64,000 bases of DNA from Falsirhodobacter sp051195255 (GTDB lineage: Bacteria; Pseudomonadota; Alphaproteobacteria; Rhodobacterales; Rhodobacteraceae). The notes beneath the pieces were generated by a model that worked only from the letters and a program-made list of their open reading frames with translations, had not been told where the DNA came from and made no database searches. This document shows, piece by piece, positions 41,349 to 50,047 of this stretch. The stretch is from the NCBI RefSeq assembly GCF_051195255.1, contig NZ_JBNJLK010000008.1, forward strand, positions 1 through 64,000. Direction: 5' to 3'. Position numbers and translations under genes: made by a program. Numbering within the stretch: position 1 is the first letter of the stretch; every line of letters starts with the position of its first letter.

Positions 41349-42631
41349 GCGCACCCGTTCTTTTATGGCTGCGGCGCGACCTGCGGATCGCTGACAACCC
41401 GGCCCTGACGGCGGCGCTGGCGGCGGGTGGTCCGGTGATCCCGGTCTTCATCTTGGATCCGGAAACGGAGGCGCTGGCCGCCGCGCCCAAGTGGCGGCTG
41501 GGGGAGGGGATCAGGGTCTTCGCGCAAAGCCTGGAACGCATTGGCAGCCGCCTGATCCTGCGGAAAGGCGAGGCTGTGCAGGCCCTGACCGATCTGGCCC
41601 GCGAAACGGGGGCGGAGGAGGTGCATTTCACCCGCCTGCACGACGCCGCGTCCCGCGCGCGGGACGAGAAGGTGGCGGCGATAGAGGGGCCGCGTGTCCA
41701 CGTCCATCACGGGCACACGCTGCATCCTCCGGACGCGATCCGGACGAAGACGGGCGGGTATTACAAGGTCTACACCCCGTTCTGGAACACGCTGCGGCAA
41801 ATGGGCGTGAACGCGCCGGCCCCGTCTCACGACCGGTTGAGCCCGCCGGATGCCTGGCCCGCCTCGGACCGGCTGGAGGACTGGCGGATGGGGCGGGCGA
41901 TGAACCGCGGCGCCGATGTGGTGGCCCGCTTCGCGGTGGTGGGGGAGGAGGCGGCCAATGGGCGACTGCGCATCCTGCTGGACGGGCTGGCGGGATATGT
42001 CCGCGCCCGCGACGACATGACGGCGCGCGCCACCTCGGGCATGTCGGAAAACCTGACTTATGGAGAGATCGGTCCCCGCACCCTGTGGCACAGGGCGATG
42101 GACGCGCTTCAACACGGCGCGCCGGGGGCCGAGACGTTTCTGCGCGAACTGGCCTGGCGCGACTTTGCCCATCACCTTCTGTGGCACGTCCCCACCTTGC
42201 CCACGCAGCATTGGCGCGAAGGGTGGGAGCGTTTTCCATGGCGGGCCGACAACGAGGATGCCGAAGCCTGGCGCCGCGCCCAGACCGGAGAGCCGATCGT
42301 GGACGCCGCCATGCGCGAGATGTTCACCACCGGCACCATGCACAACCGCGCCCGCATGATCGTGGCCAGCTACCTGACGAAACACCTCTTGACCGACTGG
42401 CGCGTGGGCCTGCGCTGGTTCGAGGAGGCACTGATCGATTGGGACCCCGCGTCGAACGCGCTGAACTGGCAATGGGTGGCGGGCTGCGGGCCGGACGCCT
42501 CGCCCTATTTCCGGATCTTCAACCCCGCGGCGCAGGCCGAGAAATTTGACGCCAAGCGCCGCTATCGCGACCGCTGGCTGACCGACACGCCCGAATCGCG
42601 CGCCTTCTTCGAAGCCGTGCCGCGGCGCTGA
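41345..42631 (+). CDS. phrB: Deoxyribodipyrimidine photolyase, prematurely stopped
   Basis: Light-driven repair of cyclobutane pyrimidine dimers. 428 aa. The antenna domain starts LLWLRRDLRIADNPAL. The FAD domain contains RARDDMTARATSGMSENLTYGEIG, FLRELAWRDFAHHLL, MHNRARMIVASYLTKHLL and DWDPASNALNWQW. The frame stops at a TGA (42629-42631) after AFFEAVPRR, yet the same frame continues with typical photolyase tail for 31 codons. Trp is usual at the stop position (TGG to TGA). The ATG overlaps the acuI stop (ATGA). The core FAD and DNA site is complete, so the short form could still be active. Confidence 0.92.
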   Translation: MSAPVLLWLRRDLRIADNPALTAALAAGGPVIPVFILDPETEALAAAPKWRLGEGIRVFAQSLERIGSRLILRKGEAVQALTDLARETGAEEVHFTRLHDAASRARDEKVAAIEGPRVHVHHGHTLHPPDAIRTKTGGYYKVYTPFWNTLRQMGVNAPAPSHDRLSPPDAWPASDRLEDWRMGRAMNRGADVVARFAVVGEEAANGRLRILLDGLAGYVRARDDMTARATSGMSENLTYGEIGPRTLWHRAMDALQHGAPGAETFLRELAWRDFAHHLLWHVPTLPTQHWREGWERFPWRADNEDAEAWRRAQTGEPIVDAAMREMFTTGTMHNRARMIVASYLTKHLLTDWRVGLRWFEEALIDWDPASNALNWQWVAGCGPDASPYFRIFNPAAQAEKFDAKRRYRDRWLTDTPESRAFFEAVPRR

Positions 42632-42727
42632 GGGCTGGACCCGAAGGCGCGGCCGGCCCCGCTGGTCGATCTGAAGGGCGGACGGGAACGCGCGCTTCTG
42701 GCCTATGCGCAGCAACGCAAGGCGTGA
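42632..42727 (+). other. In-frame photolyase tail beyond the TGA stop
   Basis: Codons after the photolyase TGA read GLDPKARPAPLVDLKGG, then RERALLAYAQQ and a stop at 42725-42727. This matches the C-terminal tail of Rhodobacteraceae photolyases and keeps the GC-rich third positions of coding DNA, so the stop is recent, read through, or a sequencing error. The intact protein would be 460 aa. Confidence 0.75.
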
Positions 42728-42796
42728 TGTGCGGAGGGGGGACTTGTCGGAGGGGGAAAAACACGGTCACATCCGAACGATGGATGGGAGAAGCGC

Positions 42797-44005
42797 ATGA
42801 CGGGTCTGACATCGACAGCGGAAGAGGCCGCACTTCCGCGCTATTTCAAACGGGTTTTCGACGTAGTGCAAAAGCTGGACCACGGGCGGTTGCAGATCGT
42901 GCTGCCCGACGGCCGGACCTTCCGCCACGACGGCGCGAAGCCCGGCCCGGCAGCGGAATTGCGCATCCACGATCCGGGGGTGTTCGCGCGGCTGGTGCGC
43001 GAAGGCGATCTGGGCTTCTGCGAGGCCTACATGGACGGCGAATGGTCCACCCCCGATCTTCAGGCGTTTCTGGACCTGATCCACATGGATCACGAACACA
43101 TCTATGACGGCTTTCCGGGGCAGGCCTTCCTGCGCGCCTATGAACGCCTGCGCCACTGGATGAAGTCGAATTCGAAGACGCAGGCGCGCCGGAACATCGA
43201 ATACCATTATGATCTGGGCAACGACTTCTACCGGATGTGGCTGGACGGCACGATGACCTATTCCTCGGCCCTGTTCGACAGCGCAGAGGAGACGCTGGAG
43301 GAGGCGCAGCGCCGCAAATACGCCGCATTGGTGGACCGGATGAATGTCCAGCCCGGCGATCACGTGCTGGAGATCGGATGCGGCTGGGGAGGGTTCGCCG
43401 AATACGCGGTGGCCGAACGCGGATTGCGGGTGACGGGGCTGACCATTTCGCAGGCGCAATACGATTTCGCGCTGGACCGGATCGTGCAGGCGGGCCTGTC
43501 GGACCGCGTGACCCTGAAGCTGCAGGACTACCGGGACGAGAAGGGCCGCTATGACGGCGTCGCCTCCATCGAGATGTTCGAGGCGGTGGGCGAAGCGTAT
43601 TGGCCCGCCTATTTCAAGACGGTGCATGACGCGCTGAACCCCGGGCGCAGCGCCGCGCTGCAGATCATCACCGTGTCCGACGCGCGGTTCGAAACCTATC
43701 GCAACGGAGTCGATTTCATCCAGCGCTACATCTTCCCCGGCGGCATGCTGCCTTCCCCCACAGCGCTGCGGCATCAGGTGGAAAAGGCGGGCTTGCGGTT
43801 CGACGGCTCGCACGAATTCGGGGAAAGCTATTCGCGGACCCTGCGCCAGTGGTACGCCACCTTCAACGACAGATGGGACCAGATACAAACCATGGGCTTT
43901 GACGACCGCTTCCGCCGCATGTGGAACTTCTACCTTGCCGCCTGCGCCAGCACCTTCCAGTGCGGCAATTGCGACGTGACCCAGGTGACGGTGACCCGCG
44001 CATGA
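42797..44005 (+). CDS. cfa: Cyclopropane-fatty-acyl-phospholipid synthase family protein
   Basis: SAM-dependent enzyme adding a methylene bridge to unsaturated membrane lipids; 402 aa. An N-terminal SCP2-like lipid domain is followed by RRNIEYHYDLGNDFYRMWLDGTM, SAM motif VLEIGCGWGGFAEYA, and YIFPGGMLPS. The C-terminal part contains CASTFQCGNCDVTQ. Lies after the photolyase and overlaps the NUDIX gene by 4 nt (ATGA). In R. sphaeroides, photolyase and cfaA belong to the singlet-oxygen RpoE response. I saw no clear RpoE promoter here. Confidence 0.92.
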   Translation: MTGLTSTAEEAALPRYFKRVFDVVQKLDHGRLQIVLPDGRTFRHDGAKPGPAAELRIHDPGVFARLVREGDLGFCEAYMDGEWSTPDLQAFLDLIHMDHEHIYDGFPGQAFLRAYERLRHWMKSNSKTQARRNIEYHYDLGNDFYRMWLDGTMTYSSALFDSAEETLEEAQRRKYAALVDRMNVQPGDHVLEIGCGWGGFAEYAVAERGLRVTGLTISQAQYDFALDRIVQAGLSDRVTLKLQDYRDEKGRYDGVASIEMFEAVGEAYWPAYFKTVHDALNPGRSAALQIITVSDARFETYRNGVDFIQRYIFPGGMLPSPTALRHQVEKAGLRFDGSHEFGESYSRTLRQWYATFNDRWDQIQTMGFDDRFRRMWNFYLAACASTFQCGNCDVTQVTVTRA

Positions 44006-44880
44006 CCGATCTTTCGACAGGGCTGCACGCCATCGTGCGCGGCGACGATCCGGCGCAGGAACCGGCGCGGGAAGCGTTCTTCGACGCCGCCACGGGCGGG
44101 GACGTGGCGGACGACGCGGCCGGGCGCATCCTGGCCCGCGACGTGATGGCGCTGATGGGCCAGCGCGACCCGCAGGCGATCCGGAAGCGGCTGGGCCAGA
44201 TGCGCGTGTCCGCCGCCAGCCGGTTGCGGGCCATGGGATCGCCCGCGCCCGTCGGCCTGCGCCACGACGCCGCCTCCGGCGACGTGGAGGAGGTGCGCCG
44301 CATCCAGCCCTATGCCCACTACTTCGCGGTGGAGGAATACGACGTGCGCTTCCGCCGCTTCGACGGCAGCATGAGCGAGGTGGTCAATCGCGGCGTCTTC
44401 ATCTCGGGCGATGCGGTGACGGTGCTGCCCTATGATCCGGTGCGCGACCGTGTGCTGCTGGTGGAACAATGGCGCGCTGGTCCTTGGGGCCGCGATGATC
44501 CGCAGCCCTGGCTGCTGGAGCCCATCGCCGGCCGCATCGATCCCGGCGAGCCGCCGGAGGACACTGCCCGTCGCGAGGCGGTGGAGGAGGCGGACCTGGC
44601 CATCGGCGCACTGCATCTGGCCAGCGCCTTCTACCCTTCACCGGGCGCGAAGGCCGAGTTCGTCTATGCCTATGTGGGCATGGCCGACCTGCCGGACGGT
44701 GCGGCGGGCGTTTTCGGCATGGAGGGGGAGGCGGAGGACATCCGCGGCCACCTGATCCCCTTCGCGGACCTGATGGACCGGATCGCGGGCGGAGAGATCC
44801 AGAGCGCGCCGCTCTTGATCACCGCCTACTGGCTGGCCAGCCAGCGGGATCGTCTGCGCGGCGGGGTGACGGGGGCCTGA
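44002..44880 (+). CDS. NUDIX hydrolase with an N-terminal extension
   Basis: 292 aa. The NUDIX box GRIDPGEPPEDTARREAVEE fits the consensus. The domain, from about residue 95 (RIQPYAHYFAVEEYDVRF), resembles ADP-ribose pyrophosphatases (LLVEQWRAGPW, YPSPGAKAEFVYAYVG). The first 90 residues form an extra helical region of unknown role. Translationally coupled to cfa. Confidence 0.85.
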   Translation: MTDLSTGLHAIVRGDDPAQEPAREAFFDAATGGDVADDAAGRILARDVMALMGQRDPQAIRKRLGQMRVSAASRLRAMGSPAPVGLRHDAASGDVEEVRRIQPYAHYFAVEEYDVRFRRFDGSMSEVVNRGVFISGDAVTVLPYDPVRDRVLLVEQWRAGPWGRDDPQPWLLEPIAGRIDPGEPPEDTARREAVEEADLAIGALHLASAFYPSPGAKAEFVYAYVGMADLPDGAAGVFGMEGEAEDIRGHLIPFADLMDRIAGGEIQSAPLLITAYWLASQRDRLRGGVTGA

Positions 44881-44889
44881 ACGGCCCCC
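44871..44889. terminator. Possible bidirectional hairpin between NUDIX gene and thrS
   Basis: GGGGGCC (44871-44877), loop TGAAC, GGCCCCC (44883-44889) form a perfect 7-bp GC stem between two convergent genes, with the NUDIX stop codon in the loop. No U-run is present, so termination efficiency is doubtful. Confidence 0.4.
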
Positions 44890-44896
44890 GCCCATG

Positions 44897-46837
44897 TCAG
44901 CCGGGCATGCGCGCCTCGGCGCCCAGCGTGGTGACGATGTCCGCCAGTTCGGCGCTTTCCGTGCGGGTTTCGCCCAGGCGGCGGACGGACACGGTGCGGT
45001 TGCCCACCTCCTGCATGCCGACGGCCAGGATCACCGGAACCTTGCCGACCGAATGTTCACGGACCTTGTAGTTGATCTTCTCATTCCGCAGGTCGGTTTC
45101 GGCCAGAACGCCCACGGCCTTCAGCGCCTCGGCCACCTCGCGCGCATAATCGTCCGCGTCCGACACGATGGAGGCGACGACCACCTGGCGCGGGGCCAGC
45201 CAGAAGGGCAGCTTGCCCGCGTAGTTTTCCAAGAGGATGCCGATGAACCGTTCGAAGCTGCCCAGCACGGCGCGGTGCAGCATGACGGGCATGTGCTTGG
45301 CCCCATCCTCGCCGATGTATTCGGCCTTCAGGCGGTCGGGCAGGTTGAAGTCGGCCTGAAGCGTGCCGCATTGCCATTCGCGCCCGATCGCGTCCGTCAG
45401 CTTGAAGTCCAGCTTCGGGCCATAGAAGGCGCCGTCGCCAGGGTTCACCTCATAGGCATAGCCCGCCTTTTCGATCGCCTGCGCCAGCGCGGTTTCCGCC
45501 TTGTCCCAGATCGCGTCGGACCCCACGCGCACCTCGGGGCGGGTAGACAGCTTGATGTCGAACCTTTCGAACCCAAGGTCGCGGTAGACGGTGGACAACA
45601 GTTCCAGGAAGGACGCGGTTTCCGCCTCGATCTGATCCTCGGTGCAGAAGATGTGGGCGTCGTCCTGCACGAAGCCGCGCACCCGCATCAGCCCGTGCAT
45701 GGAGCCCGAGGATTCGTAGCGGTGGCACGAGCCGAATTCCGCGAGCCGCAGCGGCAGGTCGCGATAGGATTTGAGGCCGTGGTTGTAGACCTGCACATGG
45801 CAGGGGCAGTTCATCGGCTTCAGCGCGTTGATGCGCTTTTCCTTGGCGCCCTCCTCGTCCACCTCCACGATGAACATGTTCTCGCGGTAGGCTTCCCAGT
45901 GGCCGGACTTTTCCCACAACACGCGGTCCACGACCTGCGGGGTCTTGATCTCCTGGTATCCCGCCTTTCGCAGACGGCCGCGCATGTAATCTTCCAGACG
46001 GCGGTAGATCTGCCAGCCGTTCGGGTGCCAGAAGATCATGCCCGGCGCTTCTTCCTGCAGGTGGAACAGGTCCATCTCGCGGCCCAGCTTGCGGTGGTCG
46101 CGTTTCGCGGCTTCCTCCAGCATGGTCAGATGGGCCTTCAAATCCTCGCGGTTCTTGAAGGCCACGCCGTAGATGCGTTGCAGCATGGGGCGGGTGCTGT
46201 CGCCCAGCCAGTAGGCGCCCGCGACCGTGGTCAGCTTGAAGGCGTCGGCCGGAAGCTGTCCGGTGTTCTGCAGGTGCGGGCCGCGGCACAGGTCCATCCA
46301 GTCGCCGTGCCAGTACATGCGGATCGGCTCGTCGCCCGGGATGCGGTCCAGCAGTTCGACCTTGAAGGGCTCTCCGGCGGCCTCGTAATGCGCGCGGACG
46401 CGGTCGCGGTCCCAGACCTCGGTCTTCACGGCCTCGCGGGCGTTGATGATGTGCTTCATCTTCGCCTCGATCTGGCCGAGGTCTTCGGGCGTGAAGGGTT
46501 CCGCCCGGTCGAAGTCGTAGAACCAGCCCTGGTCGCGGACCGGGCCGATGGTGACCTTCACGTCCGGCCACAACTCCTGCACCGCACGCGCCATGACATG
46601 GGCGAAGTCGTGACGGATCAGTTCCAGCGCCTGCGCGTTGTCCTGCATCGTGTGGATGGCGATGGAGGCGTCCGCCTCGATCGGCCATTGCAGGTCGAAA
46701 TGTGCACCGTCGACGGTGGCGGAGATCGCCTTCTTGCCAAGGCTGGTGGAAATGGCGGTCGCCACCTCGCCGGGCGTGGTGCCCTGCGGGAACTGGCGCT
46801 GGTTGCCATCGGGGAAAGTGAGGGTGATCTGGGCCAT
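44897..46837 (-). CDS. thrS: Threonine--tRNA ligase
   Basis: Class II aminoacyl-tRNA synthetase; 646 aa. N-terminal TGS domain (ITLTFPDGNQRQFPQGT), editing domain, then the catalytic core with zinc Cys in PMNCPCHVQVYNH, motif 2 EFGSCHRYESSGSMHGLMRVRG and YGPKLDFKL, followed by the anticodon domain (LAPRQVVVASI). The ATG at 46837 follows GAGGAGCC. A TTGACT sequence about 80 nt upstream may be its -35 element. No T-box was seen. Confidence 0.97.
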   Translation of the reverse strand: MAQITLTFPDGNQRQFPQGTTPGEVATAISTSLGKKAISATVDGAHFDLQWPIEADASIAIHTMQDNAQALELIRHDFAHVMARAVQELWPDVKVTIGPVRDQGWFYDFDRAEPFTPEDLGQIEAKMKHIINAREAVKTEVWDRDRVRAHYEAAGEPFKVELLDRIPGDEPIRMYWHGDWMDLCRGPHLQNTGQLPADAFKLTTVAGAYWLGDSTRPMLQRIYGVAFKNREDLKAHLTMLEEAAKRDHRKLGREMDLFHLQEEAPGMIFWHPNGWQIYRRLEDYMRGRLRKAGYQEIKTPQVVDRVLWEKSGHWEAYRENMFIVEVDEEGAKEKRINALKPMNCPCHVQVYNHGLKSYRDLPLRLAEFGSCHRYESSGSMHGLMRVRGFVQDDAHIFCTEDQIEAETASFLELLSTVYRDLGFERFDIKLSTRPEVRVGSDAIWDKAETALAQAIEKAGYAYEVNPGDGAFYGPKLDFKLTDAIGREWQCGTLQADFNLPDRLKAEYIGEDGAKHMPVMLHRAVLGSFERFIGILLENYAGKLPFWLAPRQVVVASIVSDADDYAREVAEALKAVGVLAETDLRNEKINYKVREHSVGKVPVILAVGMQEVGNRTVSVRRLGETRTESAELADIVTTLGAEARMPG

Positions 46838-46964
46838 GCAAGGCTCCTCGTCGGTTCGGCGCCCACGGAACGCCCGGTTGCGGGTTTACGGGGTGGTTGT
46901 TGCGGGGCGGGGGTGGAAAGTCAACCATGGCCCGGACTAAGCTGCCCAAAACCCCGGAGCGCGC

Positions 46965-47696
46965 ATGACCCAATACCTGACCACCCCCGAAACCCGCCGC
47001 ATCGCCTATGACCTGACGCCGGGGACGGGGCCGGCGGTCGTGTTCCTTGGTGGCTTCCGGTCGGACATGGAAGGCACGAAGGCGGTGGATCTGCGCGACT
47101 GGGCCGTGGCGCAGGGCCGCGCCTTCCTGCGCTTCGACTATTCCGGCCACGGCCTGTCCGCGGGCCGGTTCGAGGACGGCGCCATCGGCGACTGGTTCGA
47201 GGACGCCCGCGCGGCCCTGTCGCTGGTCGAAGGGCCGGTGGTTCTGGTCGGATCGTCCATGGGCGGCTGGATCGCGCTGCAACTGGCCCGCGCGATGCCG
47301 GAAAGGGTGGCGGCGCTGGTCGGCATCGCCGCCGCCCCCGACTTCACCGAAGATCTGATGTGGGCGTCCTTCGACGACGCCCAGCGCGCGCAGGTGATGG
47401 CGGGGGCCTATCCGCTGCCGTCGGCCTATGGCGAACCGACGCCGATCACCCGCCGCCTGATCGAGGAGGGTCGCGACCGTCTGGTCCTGCGCGACCCCTT
47501 GCCCCTGCCGTTCCCCGTGCGGCTGCTGCAAGGCACCGCGGACGCCGAGGTTCCGGTGTCCGTCGCCCTGCGCCTGATGGAGCATGCCCAGTCCCCCGAT
47601 CTGCGCCTGACGCTGGTGAAGGGCGCGGATCACCGCTTCTCCTCCCCCGAATGCCTGGCGCTGATCCGGCAGACCGTCGCCGATGTGGCCGGATGA
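46965..47696 (+). CDS. Alpha/beta hydrolase, ABHD10-like
   Basis: 243 aa. VVFLGGFRSDMEGTKA at the oxyanion strand, RAFLRFDYSGHGLSAG, nucleophile elbow VGSSMGGWIAL, and catalytic His in VKGADHRFSSP. The pattern is close to the mitochondrial thioesterase-like ABHD10 group. Substrate unknown. Its end overlaps the next hydrolase gene by 14 nt, so the two are co-translated. Confidence 0.85.
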   Translation: MTQYLTTPETRRIAYDLTPGTGPAVVFLGGFRSDMEGTKAVDLRDWAVAQGRAFLRFDYSGHGLSAGRFEDGAIGDWFEDARAALSLVEGPVVLVGSSMGGWIALQLARAMPERVAALVGIAAAPDFTEDLMWASFDDAQRAQVMAGAYPLPSAYGEPTPITRRLIEEGRDRLVLRDPLPLPFPVRLLQGTADAEVPVSVALRLMEHAQSPDLRLTLVKGADHRFSSPECLALIRQTVADVAG

Positions 47697-48486
47697 ACCG
47701 GGCGTCGCGGGCAAGGAGATCGTCCGCATCGCCGAGCGCACCGATCTGGCGCTGGTCTATCTGCACGGCTTTTCCGGCTCGAAATGGGAGATCGACCCGG
47801 TGCATCGCCGCGTGGCGCAGCGGCTGGGCGCGAACCTGTTCCTGACGCGCTTTGCCGGCCACGGGATGGACGGGGAGGCGCTGGCCGGCGCCTCCCCCGC
47901 CGCCTGGCTCGCCGACATGGAGGAGGCGGTGGCCGTGGGCCGCAACCTTGGCCGGCGGGTGGTGCTGATCGGAACGTCCACGGGCGGGCTTCTGGCGGCG
48001 CATGCGGCGGCGCGGGGGATGGCGGACGGGGTGGTCCTGATCTCTCCGAACTTCGCGCTGAACCCGAAGGTGGCGTGGCTGTTCCGCCTGCCGCAGATCC
48101 GCCGCTGGGGGCCGCACGTCTTCGGTCAGACGCGGACGCTGGCCACGGCCGAGGATCCGCAGAAGCAGTACTGGACGGCCAGCTATCCGACCCGCGCGCT
48201 GTGGCCGCTGATCGACCTGATGCGGATGCCGCTGGACGTGGGCCGCGCCCGCTGCCCCGCGCTGTTCCTGTGGTCCGAAGGGGACCGGGTGATCAGCCCC
48301 CGCGCCGTCCGTCGCGCCGCGCGCCTTTGGGGCGGGCCGGTTACGCGGGTGCCGCTGATGCCGGAGCCGGGGGACGATCCGATGCGGCACGTCCTGGCCG
48401 GGGACATGCTGTCGCCGGGGATGAACGACCGGGTGACCGACCTCATCGTCGACTGGATCAGCCGTGAAGGGCCAGCAGCTCCTTGA
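47683..48486 (+). CDS. Alpha/beta hydrolase, carboxylesterase-like
   Basis: 267 aa. LVYLHGFSGSKWEIDPVH, RFAGHGMDGEAL and elbow IGTSTGGLLAA indicate a serine hydrolase, with Asp in SEGDRVISPRAV and probable His in DPMRHVLAG. Distinct in sequence from the hydrolase it overlaps. Function unknown. Its end overlaps the convergent ligase gene by 29 nt, long for a convergent pair. Confidence 0.8.
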   Translation: MWPDEPGVAGKEIVRIAERTDLALVYLHGFSGSKWEIDPVHRRVAQRLGANLFLTRFAGHGMDGEALAGASPAAWLADMEEAVAVGRNLGRRVVLIGTSTGGLLAAHAAARGMADGVVLISPNFALNPKVAWLFRLPQIRRWGPHVFGQTRTLATAEDPQKQYWTASYPTRALWPLIDLMRMPLDVGRARCPALFLWSEGDRVISPRAVRRAARLWGGPVTRVPLMPEPGDDPMRHVLAGDMLSPGMNDRVTDLIVDWISREGPAAP

Positions 48487-50047
48487 GGGTGTCGAGCGTG
48501 TCGATCTCCTCCACCGGCTTGTCGTGGCGCCAGCGGGACATGCGGGGAAAGCGCAGGGCGATGCCCGACTTGTGGCGCGAGGACGCCTGGATCCCCTCGA
48601 ACGCCACCTCGAACACAAGTTCGGGCGGGACGCGGCGGACGGGGCCGAACTTTTCCAGCGTGTGGCGGCGGACCCAGCGCGTGATCTCGTTGAACTCGGC
48701 ATCCGTCAGGCCGGAATAGGCCTTGGTGAAGGGCACGAGCTGGTCGCCGTCGCGCACCGCGAAGGTGAAGTCGGTGAAAAGGTTCGCCCGCCGCCCGCTG
48801 CCCGATTGCGCGTAAAGCATCACGCAATCCACGGTGAAGGGATCCAGCTTCCACTTCCACCAGTCCCCGCGTTTCCGCCCCACGTGATAGGGGGAGGACA
48901 GGCGCTTCAGCATCAGCCCTTCGGCGTTCTTCTCGCGCGCGGTGGCGCGCAGGCGGGCCATCTCGTACCAGCTGTCAACGTTGATTTCGGGCGACAGGCC
49001 CAGCGGCATCCCGGCGGGCAGGGCGGCGATCAGCGCCGTCAGCCGCGCGCGGCGGTCGGACAGGGGCAGGGCGCGCAGATCCTCACCCCCCTCCTCCAGA
49101 AGGTCGTAGGCCAGAAGATGGGCGGGTGTATCGGTCAGCATCTTCTTCGACACGGTCAGCCGCCCGATGCGCTTTTGCAATTGCGAAAAGGGCAGAGGGC
49201 GGTCATCGCCCCAGGCCAGCACCTCGCCGTCGATCACGGTGCCTTCGGGCAGGAAATCGGCCAAGGGCGCAAATTCGGGAAAGCGGTCGGTGATCAGCTC
49301 CTCGCCCCGCGACCACAAGGCGAAGGCCTCGGCGCGGCGGATGATCTGGCCGCGGATGCCGTCCCATTTCCATTCGGCCAGCCAGTCCTCCGGCGCGCCC
49401 AGCGTTTCGGGATCGTCCAGAGGCGAGGCGAGGGCGAAGGGATAGGGTCGCGCCCCCGCCGCGGCCGGATCGTTGGACCGGATCAGGCTGTCCCAGGATG
49501 TCGTGCGCGGTTCCCAATCGCCCATCAGGCGGTGGGCCAGTTCCGTCTCCTCCATCCCCGTGGCCTGGGACAGGGCGCGGACCATCAGGCCCTGGCTGAC
49601 CCCCATGCGGAAGCCGCCGGTGATCAGCTTGTTGAACAGGAACCGTTCCCCTGTCGTCAGCCGGTCCCAAGCGTCCAGGATCGCGGCGCGGCGGGTGTCG
49701 GCGGGCTGGCCGGTCAGTGCGATCAGGTCGGTGATCCAGTCGGCCAGCGGCCGGTCGTCGCGCCGCGTGGCAGGCGGCAGCACGAGGGAGATCGTTTCCG
49801 ACAGGTCGCCCACGACGGGATAGGCTTCCTCGAACAGCCACAGGGGAATGCCCGCCGCCTCGGCCGCCCAGTTCCGCAACTCGGTGGAATTCACCGCACG
49901 CTTCGGGCGGCGCCCGGACAGCAGCGCGATGGTCCAAAGGCGGTCGGCCTCCGGCGCCTCGCGGAAATAGTCGGCAAGGGCGGCCACCTTGGCGTTTGTC
50001 TTGGTGGTGCGGTCCAGCGCGTCGAACAGCGCGAAGAAGCGGATCAT
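48458..50047 (-). CDS. ATP-dependent DNA ligase
   Basis: 529 aa. Adenylation site lysine in AEWKWDGIRGQ (KxDG-type motif I), with VIDGEVLAW, EGLMLKR and WWKWKLDP as later nucleotidyltransferase motifs, and an N-terminal helical DNA-binding domain. This bacterial family is regularly encoded with an MBL-fold exonuclease and sometimes the Lhr-core helicase and a phosphoesterase in a repair cluster. Only the exonuclease is here; its stop overlaps this start by ATGA. Confidence 0.92.
   Translation of the reverse strand: MIRFFALFDALDRTTKTNAKVAALADYFREAPEADRLWTIALLSGRRPKRAVNSTELRNWAAEAAGIPLWLFEEAYPVVGDLSETISLVLPPATRRDDRPLADWITDLIALTGQPADTRRAAILDAWDRLTTGERFLFNKLITGGFRMGVSQGLMVRALSQATGMEETELAHRLMGDWEPRTTSWDSLIRSNDPAAAGARPYPFALASPLDDPETLGAPEDWLAEWKWDGIRGQIIRRAEAFALWSRGEELITDRFPEFAPLADFLPEGTVIDGEVLAWGDDRPLPFSQLQKRIGRLTVSKKMLTDTPAHLLAYDLLEEGGEDLRALPLSDRRARLTALIAALPAGMPLGLSPEINVDSWYEMARLRATAREKNAEGLMLKRLSSPYHVGRKRGDWWKWKLDPFTVDCVMLYAQSGSGRRANLFTDFTFAVRDGDQLVPFTKAYSGLTDAEFNEITRWVRRHTLEKFGPVRRVPPELVFEVAFEGIQASSRHKSGIALRFPRMSRWRHDKPVEEIDTLDTLKELLALHG

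Noticed and set aside
42725..42796. An RpoE (TGATCC-N18-TAAGA) promoter before cfa
   Set aside because: TGATGT occurs at 42725 but nothing like TAAGA lies at the right distance.
46838..46964. A T-box or other riboswitch before thrS
   Set aside because: The 127-nt spacer lacks T-box motifs, specifier loop and antiterminator, and T-boxes are not expected in this group.
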